38,765 bases of DNA, taken from positions 1 to 38,765 of the forward strand of contig JAAWKM010000018.1 of NCBI GenBank assembly GCA_022797375.1, given 5' to 3'. Below the pieces are notes generated by a model, which was not told where the DNA came from, ran no database searches, and worked only from the letters and a program-made list of their open reading frames with translations. Positions 1 to 8,407 of this stretch are shown here, one piece after another. The position numbers and the translations under genes are program-made. How positions within the stretch are numbered: the first letter of the stretch is position 1; every line of letters begins with the position of its first letter. Source of the DNA: Lachnospiraceae bacterium. Its GTDB lineage: Bacteria > Bacillota > Clostridia > Lachnospirales > Lachnospiraceae.

Positions 1-85
1 ATGCTGTTTTTGCATTTTTCTTGTGTGAAATTGTAATGATTGTTAGACAGCGTTTTTTGCTGTCTTAGAATCATTTTTCACACTA
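1..85 (+). repeat. Nested hairpin module at left window edge (partial)
   Basis: The window opens inside a hairpin module that also occurs at 15267-15333 and 38672-38765. Positions 23-30 (GTGTGAAA) pair with 76-83 (TTTCACAC). Positions 35-51 pair with 59-75, with two mismatches, around a T-rich loop. The module is followed at once by the terminal TTTCCAGTTAT of the first palindromic element. Its first 58 bases are identical to the last 58 bases of the window. It lies between the outer arm and the conserved terminus of the repeat, so it looks like an insertion into the element. No protein is expected here. Confidence 0.8.
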
Positions 86-289
86 TTTCCAGTTATCCTT
101 TGCTGGCAAACTGACGCAGGGTTTCCAGTGCCAGGGCGGGTTTATTCCACTCCAGGGCACACTTGCGCTACAGTAACCCACACAGGGGCTTAAATGCCGG
201 CGGGGTTAAAGTGCACCTGTCATGAAATAAACCCGCCCTGGCATATGGAACCTGCTGTCTTCTGTCAGACCTGGAATTATAACTGGAAA
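86..289 (+). repeat. Nested palindromic repeat, copy 1a (forward)
   Basis: This 204-bp element is bounded by TTTCCAGTTAT (86-96) and ATAACTGGAAA (279-289). Inside, 129-149 pairs with 223-243 (20 of 21 positions). GACGCAGGGTTT near the left end mirrors AACCTGCTGTC near the right end, so nearly the whole unit folds into one long hairpin. Its apex lacks the extra tip hairpin seen in other copies. It forms the left half of an inverted pair with copy 1b. The function is unknown. The architecture resembles a MITE or a paired REP-like element, but no transposase is nearby. Confidence 0.85.
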
Positions 290-433
290 TTTTATTGTGT
301 GCTGAATTATCCAGATAAACGGGAGGTACTGCAATATTATTTATATGGCGGCAAATGGAATAAATGCTGTCATATGGTGTGTGGAACATATCACTTCAAA
401 TTTACAATAAACCCCGGATAATAAAATTAACAG
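290..433. repeat. Spacer between repeat copies 1a and 1b
   Basis: This AT-rich stretch holds no credible gene. Positions 307-334 (TTATCCAGATAAACGGGAGG and following bases) and 397-415 match the mini-repeat at 33222-33262. There the two pieces are joined directly, so about 62-65 bp (335-399) look inserted here or deleted there. A diverged form of the first piece is at 24718-24737, next to copy 3a. Confidence 0.65.
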
Positions 434-689
434 TTTCCAGTTATATTATTCACTTTGCCAGAAGACAGCAGGTTTCACATGTCCAGGCTGGTATTATTCC
501 ATGACAGAAGCACTTTGGCCCCGCCGGCGTTTGAATCTGGTTTTTTCAGATTTTATGCGCCGTTGCGTGGGCTGATGTAACGGAATGCGTGCAAAAGCCA
601 TGTCTGCGACATGCTTTCCTGGAATGGAATAATACCAGTCCTGGCACTGGAAACCCTGCGTTCGTTTCCAATCACAGTATAACTGGAAA
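434..689 (-). repeat. Nested palindromic repeat, copy 1b (reverse)
   Basis: This 256-bp copy has the same termini as 1a but lies in opposite orientation. The conserved body reads in reverse order: the gaagacagcagg end first, the GCCGGCG / GCGCCGTTGCGTGGGC core in the middle and the ccctgcgtt end last. The tip is AATCTG / CAGATT around a T-rich loop, the reverse complement of the tip of copy 2a. The outer flank continues to 707. Positions 679-707 are the exact 29-bp reverse complement of 9946-9974, the left end of cluster 2. Confidence 0.87.
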
Positions 690-814
690 TTTTATGAAAC
701 GGACGTGTTATTTATCCATTTTTTACTTGCGGACTGCTGCCACTCGTAGTATTATGAAATACAAAGTGCCTTTTAATGGCGCAAACCAGGTAATATTTAT
801 TAGTGGAGGTAACA

Positions 815-1696
815 ATGCATCGTTTTTTACGGACCATTGGTTTTAGTAATATTAATACACGCCAGGATTTAGACAAACTGGTGGGCGTTATTATGGATAA
901 ACCAAACCTGACAAAGAAAGCCAGCCATAATGGTGAAAGTATATATACTGAAATAACAAAAGAATTCGCCCCTCATACGGGCATTACTCTTCGTGGGGAA
1001 TATGATAAATTAGGTTTTTTCTATCTTGACCATTATTTTCCATACTGCGAAAGCATACTTGTGACTTCTAATGAAGATGTTGTTGTCAACAAAAGGGTAG
1101 ATACAAGCGCATTTACTGGCATGTGTGATGATTTGCGGCTTGGCATTTCAATGATTTTTTATTTGCAGAACTCGGTTGACTATATACATTTAAATTGTCC
1201 TGAAAATACTCCTTGCAAGGCAAAGCTGTCTTTGTCAGGCCTGTCACTTGAAGGATGTATACTGCTTGGAATTGCACAAGACAGTGATTTACAGGAAAAG
1301 AAAAACCTGCGGACACACATACGCAGCCAGCTTATAGCTAAAGCAAAGGCTGGCAGCCAGGAGGCTATTGACAGCCTTACACTTGATGATATAGACCTGA
1401 GCGCACGTGTCAACAGGCGTATACGGACAGAAGATTTATACAGTATTGTTGAAACAAGCTTTATCCCATATGGTTCTGAGTCAGACAATTATGCTATACT
1501 TGGCACAATTATTAACTGGAATAAAGCTCTGAACCCTTATACCAATGAATATATTTACCAGCTTTTATTAAACTGCAATGATATTATAATGAATGTCTGT
1601 ATTAATAGCAAAGACCTGGCAGGCGAACCAATGGCTGGCAGAAGATTTAAGGGTACAATATGGATGCAGGGACATGCAAGTTTTATACATGCTTAA
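815..1696 (+). CDS. DUF3881 family protein
   Basis: This 293-residue soluble protein of unknown function opens MHRFLRTIGFSNI and resembles the DUF3881 family common in Lachnospiraceae. There is no signal peptide or membrane segment. The middle carries a polar helical stretch (roughly residues 160-200, RTHIRSQLIAKAKAGSQEA). The ATG at 815 is chosen because GGAGG sits a few bases upstream; an in-frame GTG at 803 has no such site. The gene lies alone on the plus strand behind repeat cluster 1. Its stop codon overlaps the stop of the convergent penicillin-binding protein gene in a shared TTAA at 1693-1696. The family call is from memory of the N-terminal pattern. Confidence 0.8.
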   Translation: MHRFLRTIGFSNINTRQDLDKLVGVIMDKPNLTKKASHNGESIYTEITKEFAPHTGITLRGEYDKLGFFYLDHYFPYCESILVTSNEDVVVNKRVDTSAFTGMCDDLRLGISMIFYLQNSVDYIHLNCPENTPCKAKLSLSGLSLEGCILLGIAQDSDLQEKKNLRTHIRSQLIAKAKAGSQEAIDSLTLDDIDLSARVNRRIRTEDLYSIVETSFIPYGSESDNYAILGTIINWNKALNPYTNEYIYQLLLNCNDIIMNVCINSKDLAGEPMAGRRFKGTIWMQGHASFIHA

Positions 1697-4113
1697 GGTA
1701 CACCTGTTAACAATTCTGTCTCTGTAGAATTTATATGCAGGTTACATTTTTTATGGGGCTGCGTGCCACCTGCAAAGTATTCGGGGCGTACCTGGGAACT
1801 GCTATACACAGAACCACATGCCCCAGTATTGGCAAGCAGCCCTGATGAAGTACAGATATTATATGAAACAATTCCATCTGGTTCTTTAAAGCTCTTTTCT
1901 TCCAGTTTCATTCTTTTATGGATTTTCTCCATAATATCTTTCCACATCCTTTTATGGAAATTTCCAGAAGGCTGTGGTGTATTTATATCATACCCTGTCC
2001 ATATGCCAGCAGTATAATATGGCGTATAACCTTCAAACCAGTAGTCTGTATTATCAGAAGTAGTTCCTGTTTTGCCAGCCTGCGCAGTCCCTATTTCTTC
2101 AAACTTTGCTGCTGTGCCTGTACCATATGATATTACATCTTCCATAGCATTTGTAAGCAGCCATGCTGTAGATTCTTTCATAACCTTTTTTGAGACAGGT
2201 TCATTTTTTAACAGCACATTGCCATCATGGTCAATTATTTTTGTATAAAAAACAGGTTCAATATATGTCCCTCCATTTGCTATACTTGCATAGGCAGCTG
2301 TAAGTTCAAGGTTTGTAACACCATCTGTAAGCCCGCCAAGTGCCGTAGGCAGTTGTATATCAGTGTATATTTTTCCATCTTCAGACTGCTTTTTATCTAC
2401 AAGTGTAGAAAATCCTAAGTTTAGAAGATAGTCAAATCCTGTCTGTGGTGACACCTTTTCAAATGTCTTTACTGTTACTACGTTATTAGAATGGACAATT
2501 GCGTCACGCAGCGTAATAAACCCCCTGTAACCTGAACCATCCCAGTTCCTTACTGTAATATCCGTCCCAGGATATTTATAAGGGGCATCCTCCTCAACAC
2601 TGGCAAGCGTCATGCCACATGTGTCAAGTGCCGGCAGGTAGGTTGAAAGAATTTTAAATGTTGAACCAGGCTGCCTCTTGGAAGAAACTGCCCTGTTAAA
2701 TGTCCTGTCTGCAATTTTCCTTCCCCTTCCACCTGTTATTGCCTGTACATGCCCATTATACTGGTCAAGCAGTACAAATGATGCCTGTGGCTGCTTAATG
2801 AAATTAATGCTTTCGCTGGTAATTTCACTATCTTCATTTAAAATACTTTTCTTAAAAGCATTTATATATTTGTCTGCGCTTTTCTTCTTTTTAAAATAAA
2901 GGCTTATTTCCCTGCCCTTATTACTGGAATAAAAAGACTGTATATCCTTTTCTGTATAATTTGATATTTCCCCATCAGGGCTTTTTACAGACAAAGCGTA
3001 TGAAAGATATTTTACTGTCCCTTTTGGATAATAGCTGTCATTATTTATAACGCTGTCGCAAATATCCTGTAGTTCCTTTTTCTGGCATGAATATATCTTA
3101 AGCCCTCTTCTGTAAACTGCATTATATGCCTGTGTTTCAGTATATCCAAGCTCTTGTTTAAGGTCTTTTATTACACTGTCTATAACTGCATCCACATAAT
3201 AAGAATTGACAAGGATTTTCGCTGAAGATTTTTTTTCATTGACCTGCTTTATATATGAATAAACATCATCACCAAGTGCATCCTCATACTCATCTTCTGA
3301 AATAAAGTTATGTTCCAGCATTGCTTTAAGCACAAGTTTGCGTTTTGCAGCATTATTCTCCTGGTTAGTGATAGGATTGTATTCTGTAGGGTTCTGTGTA
3401 ATTCCAGCAATAACAGCAGCTTCTGAAATATCCAGCTCCGATACAGATTTATCGAAATACCTTTTGCTTGCTGCTTCAACTCCCAAAGTATTCTGGCCAA
3501 GGTTTATTGTATTAAGGTAATACTCCAAAATCTGGTCTTTATCCATATTGTTTTCAAGGTCAATTGCAAGGCACTGTTCCTGTATTTTACGTGTAAACCT
3601 TGCAAAAAATGACGTTTCATTGCCACCTCCGAAAACCTGGTTTTTAAGGAGCTGCTGTGTAATGGTACTTGCGCCCTGTTCCAGCCCTTCACGGTTTATA
3701 ACACCAGTATACACAGCCCTGATTATTCCCTTTAAGTCTATTCCCTTATGTTCATAAAACCTTGCATCTTCAATTGCTATAAATGCATGCTGTACATCTT
3801 CAGGAATCTGCCCTATATCTACATATATCCTGTTTGCATCAGAGCCTACAAGTGTCTGTGTCACATTTCCATCTGCATCATAAATTGTAGTCGCATAACC
3901 ACTTGGCATAAGTTCCACTTCTGACAGGGCAGGTGCACTGTCAACCAGCCCGCGCAGCACACCTGCAGCGCAAAAAGCAACAACCAGCAGTGAAACAAAT
4001 AATATAATAATAAAACTTACAATACTATAAAGTTTAACCCTGTTTATGATTTTGCTCTTTGGAGACGCAAGAATTTTGATTTTTCTTCTAATCTGCTGTT
4101 CGCCATAGTTCAT
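1693..4113 (-). CDS. Class A penicillin-binding protein (PBP1A type)
   Basis: This is a bifunctional peptidoglycan glycosyltransferase/transpeptidase of 806 residues that polymerises lipid II and cross-links stem peptides outside the membrane. A single N-terminal membrane anchor spans residues 27-52. The GT51 domain shows EDARFYEHKG (catalytic Glu115) and GASTITQQL (147-155). The transpeptidase domain shows STFK (Ser484-Lys487), SNN (542-544) and KTGT (681-684). The region 300-430, between the domains, is Lys-rich and poorly conserved. The start has a GAGGG site six bases upstream. The gene follows purA at 150 bp on the same strand, with a strong hairpin between them, so it may have its own promoter. 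The family call is secure; the exact paralogue is not. Confidence 0.95.
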   Translation of the reverse strand: MNYGEQQIRRKIKILASPKSKIINRVKLYSIVSFIIILFVSLLVVAFCAAGVLRGLVDSAPALSEVELMPSGYATTIYDADGNVTQTLVGSDANRIYVDIGQIPEDVQHAFIAIEDARFYEHKGIDLKGIIRAVYTGVINREGLEQGASTITQQLLKNQVFGGGNETSFFARFTRKIQEQCLAIDLENNMDKDQILEYYLNTINLGQNTLGVEAASKRYFDKSVSELDISEAAVIAGITQNPTEYNPITNQENNAAKRKLVLKAMLEHNFISEDEYEDALGDDVYSYIKQVNEKKSSAKILVNSYYVDAVIDSVIKDLKQELGYTETQAYNAVYRRGLKIYSCQKKELQDICDSVINNDSYYPKGTVKYLSYALSVKSPDGEISNYTEKDIQSFYSSNKGREISLYFKKKKSADKYINAFKKSILNEDSEITSESINFIKQPQASFVLLDQYNGHVQAITGGRGRKIADRTFNRAVSSKRQPGSTFKILSTYLPALDTCGMTLASVEEDAPYKYPGTDITVRNWDGSGYRGFITLRDAIVHSNNVVTVKTFEKVSPQTGFDYLLNLGFSTLVDKKQSEDGKIYTDIQLPTALGGLTDGVTNLELTAAYASIANGGTYIEPVFYTKIIDHDGNVLLKNEPVSKKVMKESTAWLLTNAMEDVISYGTGTAAKFEEIGTAQAGKTGTTSDNTDYWFEGYTPYYTAGIWTGYDINTPQPSGNFHKRMWKDIMEKIHKRMKLEEKSFKEPDGIVSYNICTSSGLLANTGACGSVYSSSQVRPEYFAGGTQPHKKCNLHINSTETELLTGVP

Positions 4114-4195
4114 ATAATACCCTCATTCTGTCAAAACGGATATAATACTCCGCAAATACTTAACATGTTCCTGCCTGGTATTTCCACAGTATTGC

Positions 4196-4230
4196 AAAAT
4201 AACTGCTACAAGCTGTGCAGCAGTTATTTT
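4196..4230 (-). terminator. Terminator-like hairpin between purA and the PBP gene
   Basis: A perfect 12-bp stem pairs AAAATAACTGCT (4196-4207) with AGCAGTTATTTT (4219-4230) around an 11-nt loop. It lies 37 bases past the purA stop. A-rich and T-rich stem bases on both sides let it act on either strand. It probably ends the purA transcript. Confidence 0.65.
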
Positions 4231-4266
4231 ATAAGTACCATAAGGCAATGCCCCTGGTATGGAATT

Positions 4267-5550
4267 TTACTTGCGGTATATTATATCTGTCCTTTTTGGC
4301 CCGTTTGATACCATTTTAACAGGAACACCAATCTGTTTCTCAATAAATTCAACATATCTGCGGCAGTTTTCTGGAAGTTTTTCATATTCAGTTATGCCAC
4401 ATATGTCAGTTTCCCACCCAGGCAGTACCTCATATACAGGTTTTGCCTTGGCAAGTTTCGCTGTTACTGGGAAGTCTGTTACTACTTCCCCGTTAATTTC
4501 ATAACCCGTACATACAGGTATTTCTTTGAGATAGCCAAGACAGTCAAGCACTGTAAGCACTACTTCTGTAGCACCCTGCATCTGGCATCCATAGCGTGTT
4601 GCAACTGCATCAAACCACCCCATACGCCTTGGGCGGCCTGTCGTTGCGCCATATTCACCGCCATCACCGCCATGTCTCCTTAACTTATCTGCCTCTTCTT
4701 CATCAAGTATTTCACTTACGAACTCACCTGCGCCAACTGCACTTGAATATGCTTTTACTACTGTAACAATCCTTTTTATCTCATATGGAGGTATTCCTGC
4801 ACCAACTGCGCCATATGCAGCAAGTGTAGAAGATGAAGTAACCATAGGGTATATTCCATGGTCAGGGTCTTTTAATGAGCCAAGCTGTCCTTCAAGCAGT
4901 ATATTCTTTCCTTCTCCAAGTGCCTTCCTGAGAAAAGCAGAAACATCACATACATAAGGTGCAACTATATCACGGTAACTATGCAGTGTTTCCAGAAGTT
5001 CTTCTTCATTAATTTCTGGTTTGTTATAAAGATGCTTTAACAGTATATTTTTCTGTGTACAAATTCTTGAAATCTTCTCTTTTAACGTATTATCATCAAG
5101 AAAGAGTTCTGAAACCTGTATGCCTGTTTTAGCATATTTATCTGAATAAAATGGAGCAATACCTGATTTGGTAGAGCCAAATGACTGTTTGCCAAGACGC
5201 TCCTCCTCATACTCATCAAATGCTATATGGTATGGCATAACCACCTGGGCCCTGTCAGATATAAGCAGCTTAGGTGCTGGCACTCCTCTTTTCTCCAGTC
5301 CTTCTATTTCGTTGAAAAGATATGGGATATTTAATGCTACGCCATTACCTATTACATTGGCTGTATGGTTATAAAAAACGCCTGAGGGAAGCAGATGTAA
5401 AGCAAATTTACCATAATCATTGATTATCGTATGCCCCGCATTGCTTCCACCCTGGAAACGGACAATAATATCCGACTCCTTTGCAAGCAGGTCAGTAATC
5501 TTACCCTTGCCTTCATCTCCCCAGTTAGCTCCAACAATAGCTGTTACCAT
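4267..5550 (-). CDS. purA: Adenylosuccinate synthetase
   Basis: PurA joins IMP and aspartate using GTP to give adenylosuccinate, the first step from IMP to AMP. The 427-residue protein starts MVTAIVGANWGDEGKGKITD, with the family's GDEGKGK GTP loop, followed by NAGHTI. Later motifs are GSTKSGIAPFYSDK, DPDHGIYPMVTSSST and TTGRPRRMGWFD. The third of these differs from the usual GTTxxGIGPAYxDK, which suggests a diverged subfamily rather than loss of function. The ATG at 5550 has GGAGG seven bases upstream; a longer frame to 5583 lacks any site. A small hairpin (TGCCG/CGGCA, 5566-5582) precedes the ribosome site. It follows the HD-GYP gene by 73 bp. Confidence 0.96.
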   Translation of the reverse strand: MVTAIVGANWGDEGKGKITDLLAKESDIIVRFQGGSNAGHTIINDYGKFALHLLPSGVFYNHTANVIGNGVALNIPYLFNEIEGLEKRGVPAPKLLISDRAQVVMPYHIAFDEYEEERLGKQSFGSTKSGIAPFYSDKYAKTGIQVSELFLDDNTLKEKISRICTQKNILLKHLYNKPEINEEELLETLHSYRDIVAPYVCDVSAFLRKALGEGKNILLEGQLGSLKDPDHGIYPMVTSSSTLAAYGAVGAGIPPYEIKRIVTVVKAYSSAVGAGEFVSEILDEEEADKLRRHGGDGGEYGATTGRPRRMGWFDAVATRYGCQMQGATEVVLTVLDCLGYLKEIPVCTGYEINGEVVTDFPVTAKLAKAKPVYEVLPGWETDICGITEYEKLPENCRRYVEFIEKQIGVPVKMVSNGPKRTDIIYRK

Positions 5551-5565
5551 AATATTCCTCCATTC

Positions 5566-5582
5566 TGCCGTTTTATGCGGCA
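5566..5582 (-). promoter_or_regulatory. Leader hairpin before purA ribosome site
   Basis: TGCCG (5566-5570) and CGGCA (5578-5582) form a 5-bp stem. On the transcribed strand it runs directly into CAGAATGGAGG, the leader box described under findings. The same arrangement precedes the Cys-rich gene at 11915. A role in mRNA stability or translation is inference. Confidence 0.4.
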
Positions 5583-5623
5583 AGTCTTATATTAACAATC
5601 CTTTGCACCCATTATGGCATGTA

Positions 5624-6790
5624 TTATATTATTATGTTCTGGATGCGTATGGAAGTTTCCGTTGATAAATCATAGTATTTGTCACCAACTTTTACTACAG
5701 GCTTAGAAAGTTCTTTCCTGTTAATCATAATAACCCTGCCTGTTTCACCAGTTGTAAGTTTTACTTTAGTATTTACATATGCATGTGCTGCTTTTTCAAG
5801 AAATTGCAGTAAGAATTTTACATCATATTTCACAAGGCCTTCCCTTTCAAACATATGTATAACTTCAAATGGGCAGATTGCCGGACGGTAAGGCCTGTCA
5901 GTTGTCATTGCATCATATGTATCTGCTATAGCTACAATCCTTGCAAATTCCTCTATCTGGTCTCTTCTGAAACCACCAGGATAGCCGCTTCCATCGCACC
6001 TTTCATGATGGCGCATGGCAACTTCTGCAATGCGCGGGTCAATATTAAGCCCTTTTAAAATATTGTTGCCATGGAATACATGTGTCTTTGCAATATTATA
6101 CTCAGGAAGTGTAAGCCTTCCAGTTTTATTAATAACCTCTTCTGGTACAAGTATTTTGCCAATATCACATAAAAGCCCTGATAATGTAAGGACTTCCAGT
6201 TCTTCGTGGGATATTTCAGGATACACAGTCCTTCCTATAAGGTTGCTTAATAATGCAACATTCATACAATGCACATAAGTAACATCATCATATCCCCTCA
6301 TACACTGCAGCATATCAAGTATATGGAAACTGTTCCTGCCCTTTGATACTACTTCTTTGACATCTGAAAGCAGAAGAGATGTGTCAATTTCTTCGTTCTT
6401 CATTACAACACTGTTGAATACATTTTTAAGGTCATCCACACTTTCCATAAATGCATTCTCAAATTCCCGGAATTCCTTAGTTTCACTAGTATTTGGGATT
6501 CCATCATCTTCAGGAATTTCTAATATACCAGACTCTATGGCAAGGTCTTCACCATTCATATCCTCTGCCATTGTTTCTTGCTCCTGTTCATCCATAAGTA
6601 CAGGAGTAACTCCGTCCCCGCCTGTATCGACCCTGATTGCAAATACTGAGTGGTCTTTTAATGCTGCTATTATATCTTCTGTAAGGACAGTTCCTTTAGG
6701 GATAATAAGCTGGTTATCCGTTGTATAAACATCTTCAGATGTCACCATATTAACTCTGGCTTTGGTTGTTAAAATTCTTTTACTTGCCAT
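5624..6790 (-). CDS. HD-GYP domain protein with altered HD motif
   Basis: This 388-residue cytoplasmic protein belongs to the HD-GYP family, whose active members hydrolyse cyclic di-GMP. The HD-GYP core covers about residues 155-345: His174, DIGK at 209-212, His240, HHERCDGSGYP (261-271) and Asp290 in ADTYDAMTTDRPYRP. The usual HDIGK reads CDIGK, so Cys208 replaces a metal-binding His. Activity may be lost or the metal site changed. Residues 1-110 hold an acidic linker and no recognised domain; the C-terminal 45 residues look like a small beta-rich tail. It lies between purB and purA with no obvious link to purine synthesis. The start follows GGGGG. Confidence 0.87.
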   Translation of the reverse strand: MASKRILTTKARVNMVTSEDVYTTDNQLIIPKGTVLTEDIIAALKDHSVFAIRVDTGGDGVTPVLMDEQEQETMAEDMNGEDLAIESGILEIPEDDGIPNTSETKEFREFENAFMESVDDLKNVFNSVVMKNEEIDTSLLLSDVKEVVSKGRNSFHILDMLQCMRGYDDVTYVHCMNVALLSNLIGRTVYPEISHEELEVLTLSGLLCDIGKILVPEEVINKTGRLTLPEYNIAKTHVFHGNNILKGLNIDPRIAEVAMRHHERCDGSGYPGGFRRDQIEEFARIVAIADTYDAMTTDRPYRPAICPFEVIHMFEREGLVKYDVKFLLQFLEKAAHAYVNTKVKLTTGETGRVIMINRKELSKPVVKVGDKYYDLSTETSIRIQNIII

Positions 6791-6842
6791 AATGCCCCCA
6801 ATCTGCCTGGATACCAGTCTTTATATTTTACTGGCACAGGGC

Positions 6843-6878
6843 TTATACCTATTATATAGTTTCTTTATACCTATTATA
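6843..6878. repeat. Short direct repeat at the purB stop codon
   Basis: TTATACCTATTATA occurs at 6843-6856 and again at 6865-6878, a 22-bp period. The second copy contains the purB stop codon. It looks like a local slippage duplication. Confidence 0.7.
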
Positions 6879-8328
6879 CTGTTATTTCTGCTTTTATTCC
6901 AAGAATATCCTTATTAGCATCAAGCACAGGTTTTACAAATCCGTTTATATATTCTTCAACCTGTGATGCAGCACGTCCTGTATACTTTGAAGGCTGCAGT
7001 GCACCCTTAAGTTCTTCTTCACCTGCTGGGAATTTATCACTTTCTGCAATAAGCTGTAAAAGGTTGTTTTCCCTGCCATATTTCTTAACATTTTCTCCTG
7101 CTTCCATAGAAAGCCTGCGTATTTCCTCATGGAGTTCCTGCCTGTTGCCTCCTGCCTTTACAGCATCCATCATTATATTCTCTGTCGCCATAAATGGAAG
7201 TTCTGCCATAAGGTGTTTTTCTATAACTTTGTCATAAACTACCAGGCCATCTGCTACATTTGCCAGCAAATCAAGTATCCCGTCTGTTGCAAGGAAACCT
7301 TCTGGTATACTTATACGCTTATTGGCAGAATCATCAAGAGTACGTTCAAACCACTGGCACGCTGATGTATACATTGCATTTGTAACATCTGACATAACAT
7401 ATCTTGAAAGTGATGTAATCCTTTCACATCTCATAGGATTACGCTTATACGCCATTGCGGAAGAGCCTATCTGGTTCTTTTCAAATGGTTCTTCTACTTC
7501 TTTAAGATGCTGCAAAAGGCGTATATCACATGCAAATTTATGCGCACTTGCTGCAATTCCCGCAAGTACATTTAACACACGCGTATCAAGTTTGCGTGAA
7601 TATGTCTGTCCTGATACTGGGAAACATCCGCTAAATCCCATTTTATCCGCAATTATTGTTTCAAGTTTCTTGACTTTTTCTTCGTCACCATCAAACAGTT
7701 CCATAAAACTTGCCTGTGTGCCAGTTGTGCCTTTAGAGCCTAAAAGCTTTATTGTGGAAATTACATAATCTAAATCTTCCAAATCCATCATAAATTCCTG
7801 TATCCAGAGGGTTGCACGCTTACCAGCAGTTGTAGGCTGTGCTGGCTGGAAGTGCGTAAATGCCAGTGTTGGAAGGTCTTTGTATTCCATAGCAAAAGCG
7901 GCGAGTTTGTCTATTACATTTATAAGCTTTACACGTACAAGCCCTAGTGCTTCTGACATAACTATAATATCTGTGTTATCACCTACATAACATGAAGTAG
8001 CACCAAGATGTATAATACCCGCTGCACCCGGGCACTGTACACCATATGCATATACATGCGACATTACATCATGGCGCACAAGTTTTTCACGTTCCTTTGC
8101 AACTTCATAATTTATATCTTCTGCATGTGACTTTAATTCCTCAATCTGTTCCGCTGTAATGGCTGGCTCTCCTTTTTCATTCTTAAGGCCAAGTTCATTT
8201 TCAGCCTCTGCAAGTGCAATCCAGAGTTTCCTCCATGTCCTGAACTTTTTATCTGGTGAAAAAATGTATTGCATTTCTTTACTTGCATAACGCTCTGAAA
8301 GCGGGCTTGTATATCTGTCGTTGCTCAT
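6874..8328 (-). CDS. purB: Adenylosuccinate lyase
   Basis: PurB releases fumarate from SAICAR and from adenylosuccinate, so it acts twice in purine synthesis. The 484-residue product has the fumarase/aspartase superfamily features: TSCYVGDNTDI near residue 110, HFQPAQPTTAGKRA near 160 and the signature GSSAMAYKRNPMRCERI near 295. Usual signatures read SSAMPYKRNP; here Ala replaces Pro. The start follows GAGG inside a leader box identical over 18 nt to that of trpS. It lies 79 bp downstream of purF, with a hairpin between. Confidence 0.96.
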   Translation of the reverse strand: MSNDRYTSPLSERYASKEMQYIFSPDKKFRTWRKLWIALAEAENELGLKNEKGEPAITAEQIEELKSHAEDINYEVAKEREKLVRHDVMSHVYAYGVQCPGAAGIIHLGATSCYVGDNTDIIVMSEALGLVRVKLINVIDKLAAFAMEYKDLPTLAFTHFQPAQPTTAGKRATLWIQEFMMDLEDLDYVISTIKLLGSKGTTGTQASFMELFDGDEEKVKKLETIIADKMGFSGCFPVSGQTYSRKLDTRVLNVLAGIAASAHKFACDIRLLQHLKEVEEPFEKNQIGSSAMAYKRNPMRCERITSLSRYVMSDVTNAMYTSACQWFERTLDDSANKRISIPEGFLATDGILDLLANVADGLVVYDKVIEKHLMAELPFMATENIMMDAVKAGGNRQELHEEIRRLSMEAGENVKKYGRENNLLQLIAESDKFPAGEEELKGALQPSKYTGRAASQVEEYINGFVKPVLDANKDILGIKAEITV

Positions 8329-8373
8329 CTTTTTTCCTCATTTCTGCGCTGCTGGTATTTACATATAAAGTGA

Positions 8374-8401
8374 ATCTGTGTTACAGCGCAATTACACAGA
8401 T
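8374..8401 (-). other. Hairpin between purF and purB
   Basis: ATCTGTGT (8374-8381) pairs with ACACAGAT (8394-8401) around 12 nt. No clear U-run follows on the minus strand, so partial termination or RNA processing between purF and purB is possible but unproven. Confidence 0.45.
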
Positions 8402-8407
8402 AATTGT

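Noticed and set aside
194-421. 75-residue open frame across repeat copy 1a and spacer
   Set aside because: It lies in palindromic repeat sequence. A similar NWKF string appears at 10149 only because the terminus ATAACTGGAAAT is repeated. It has no ribosome site.
589-846. 85-residue open frame before the DUF3881 gene
   Set aside because: It runs through the right end of copy 1b and overlaps the real start at 815; no family resemblance.
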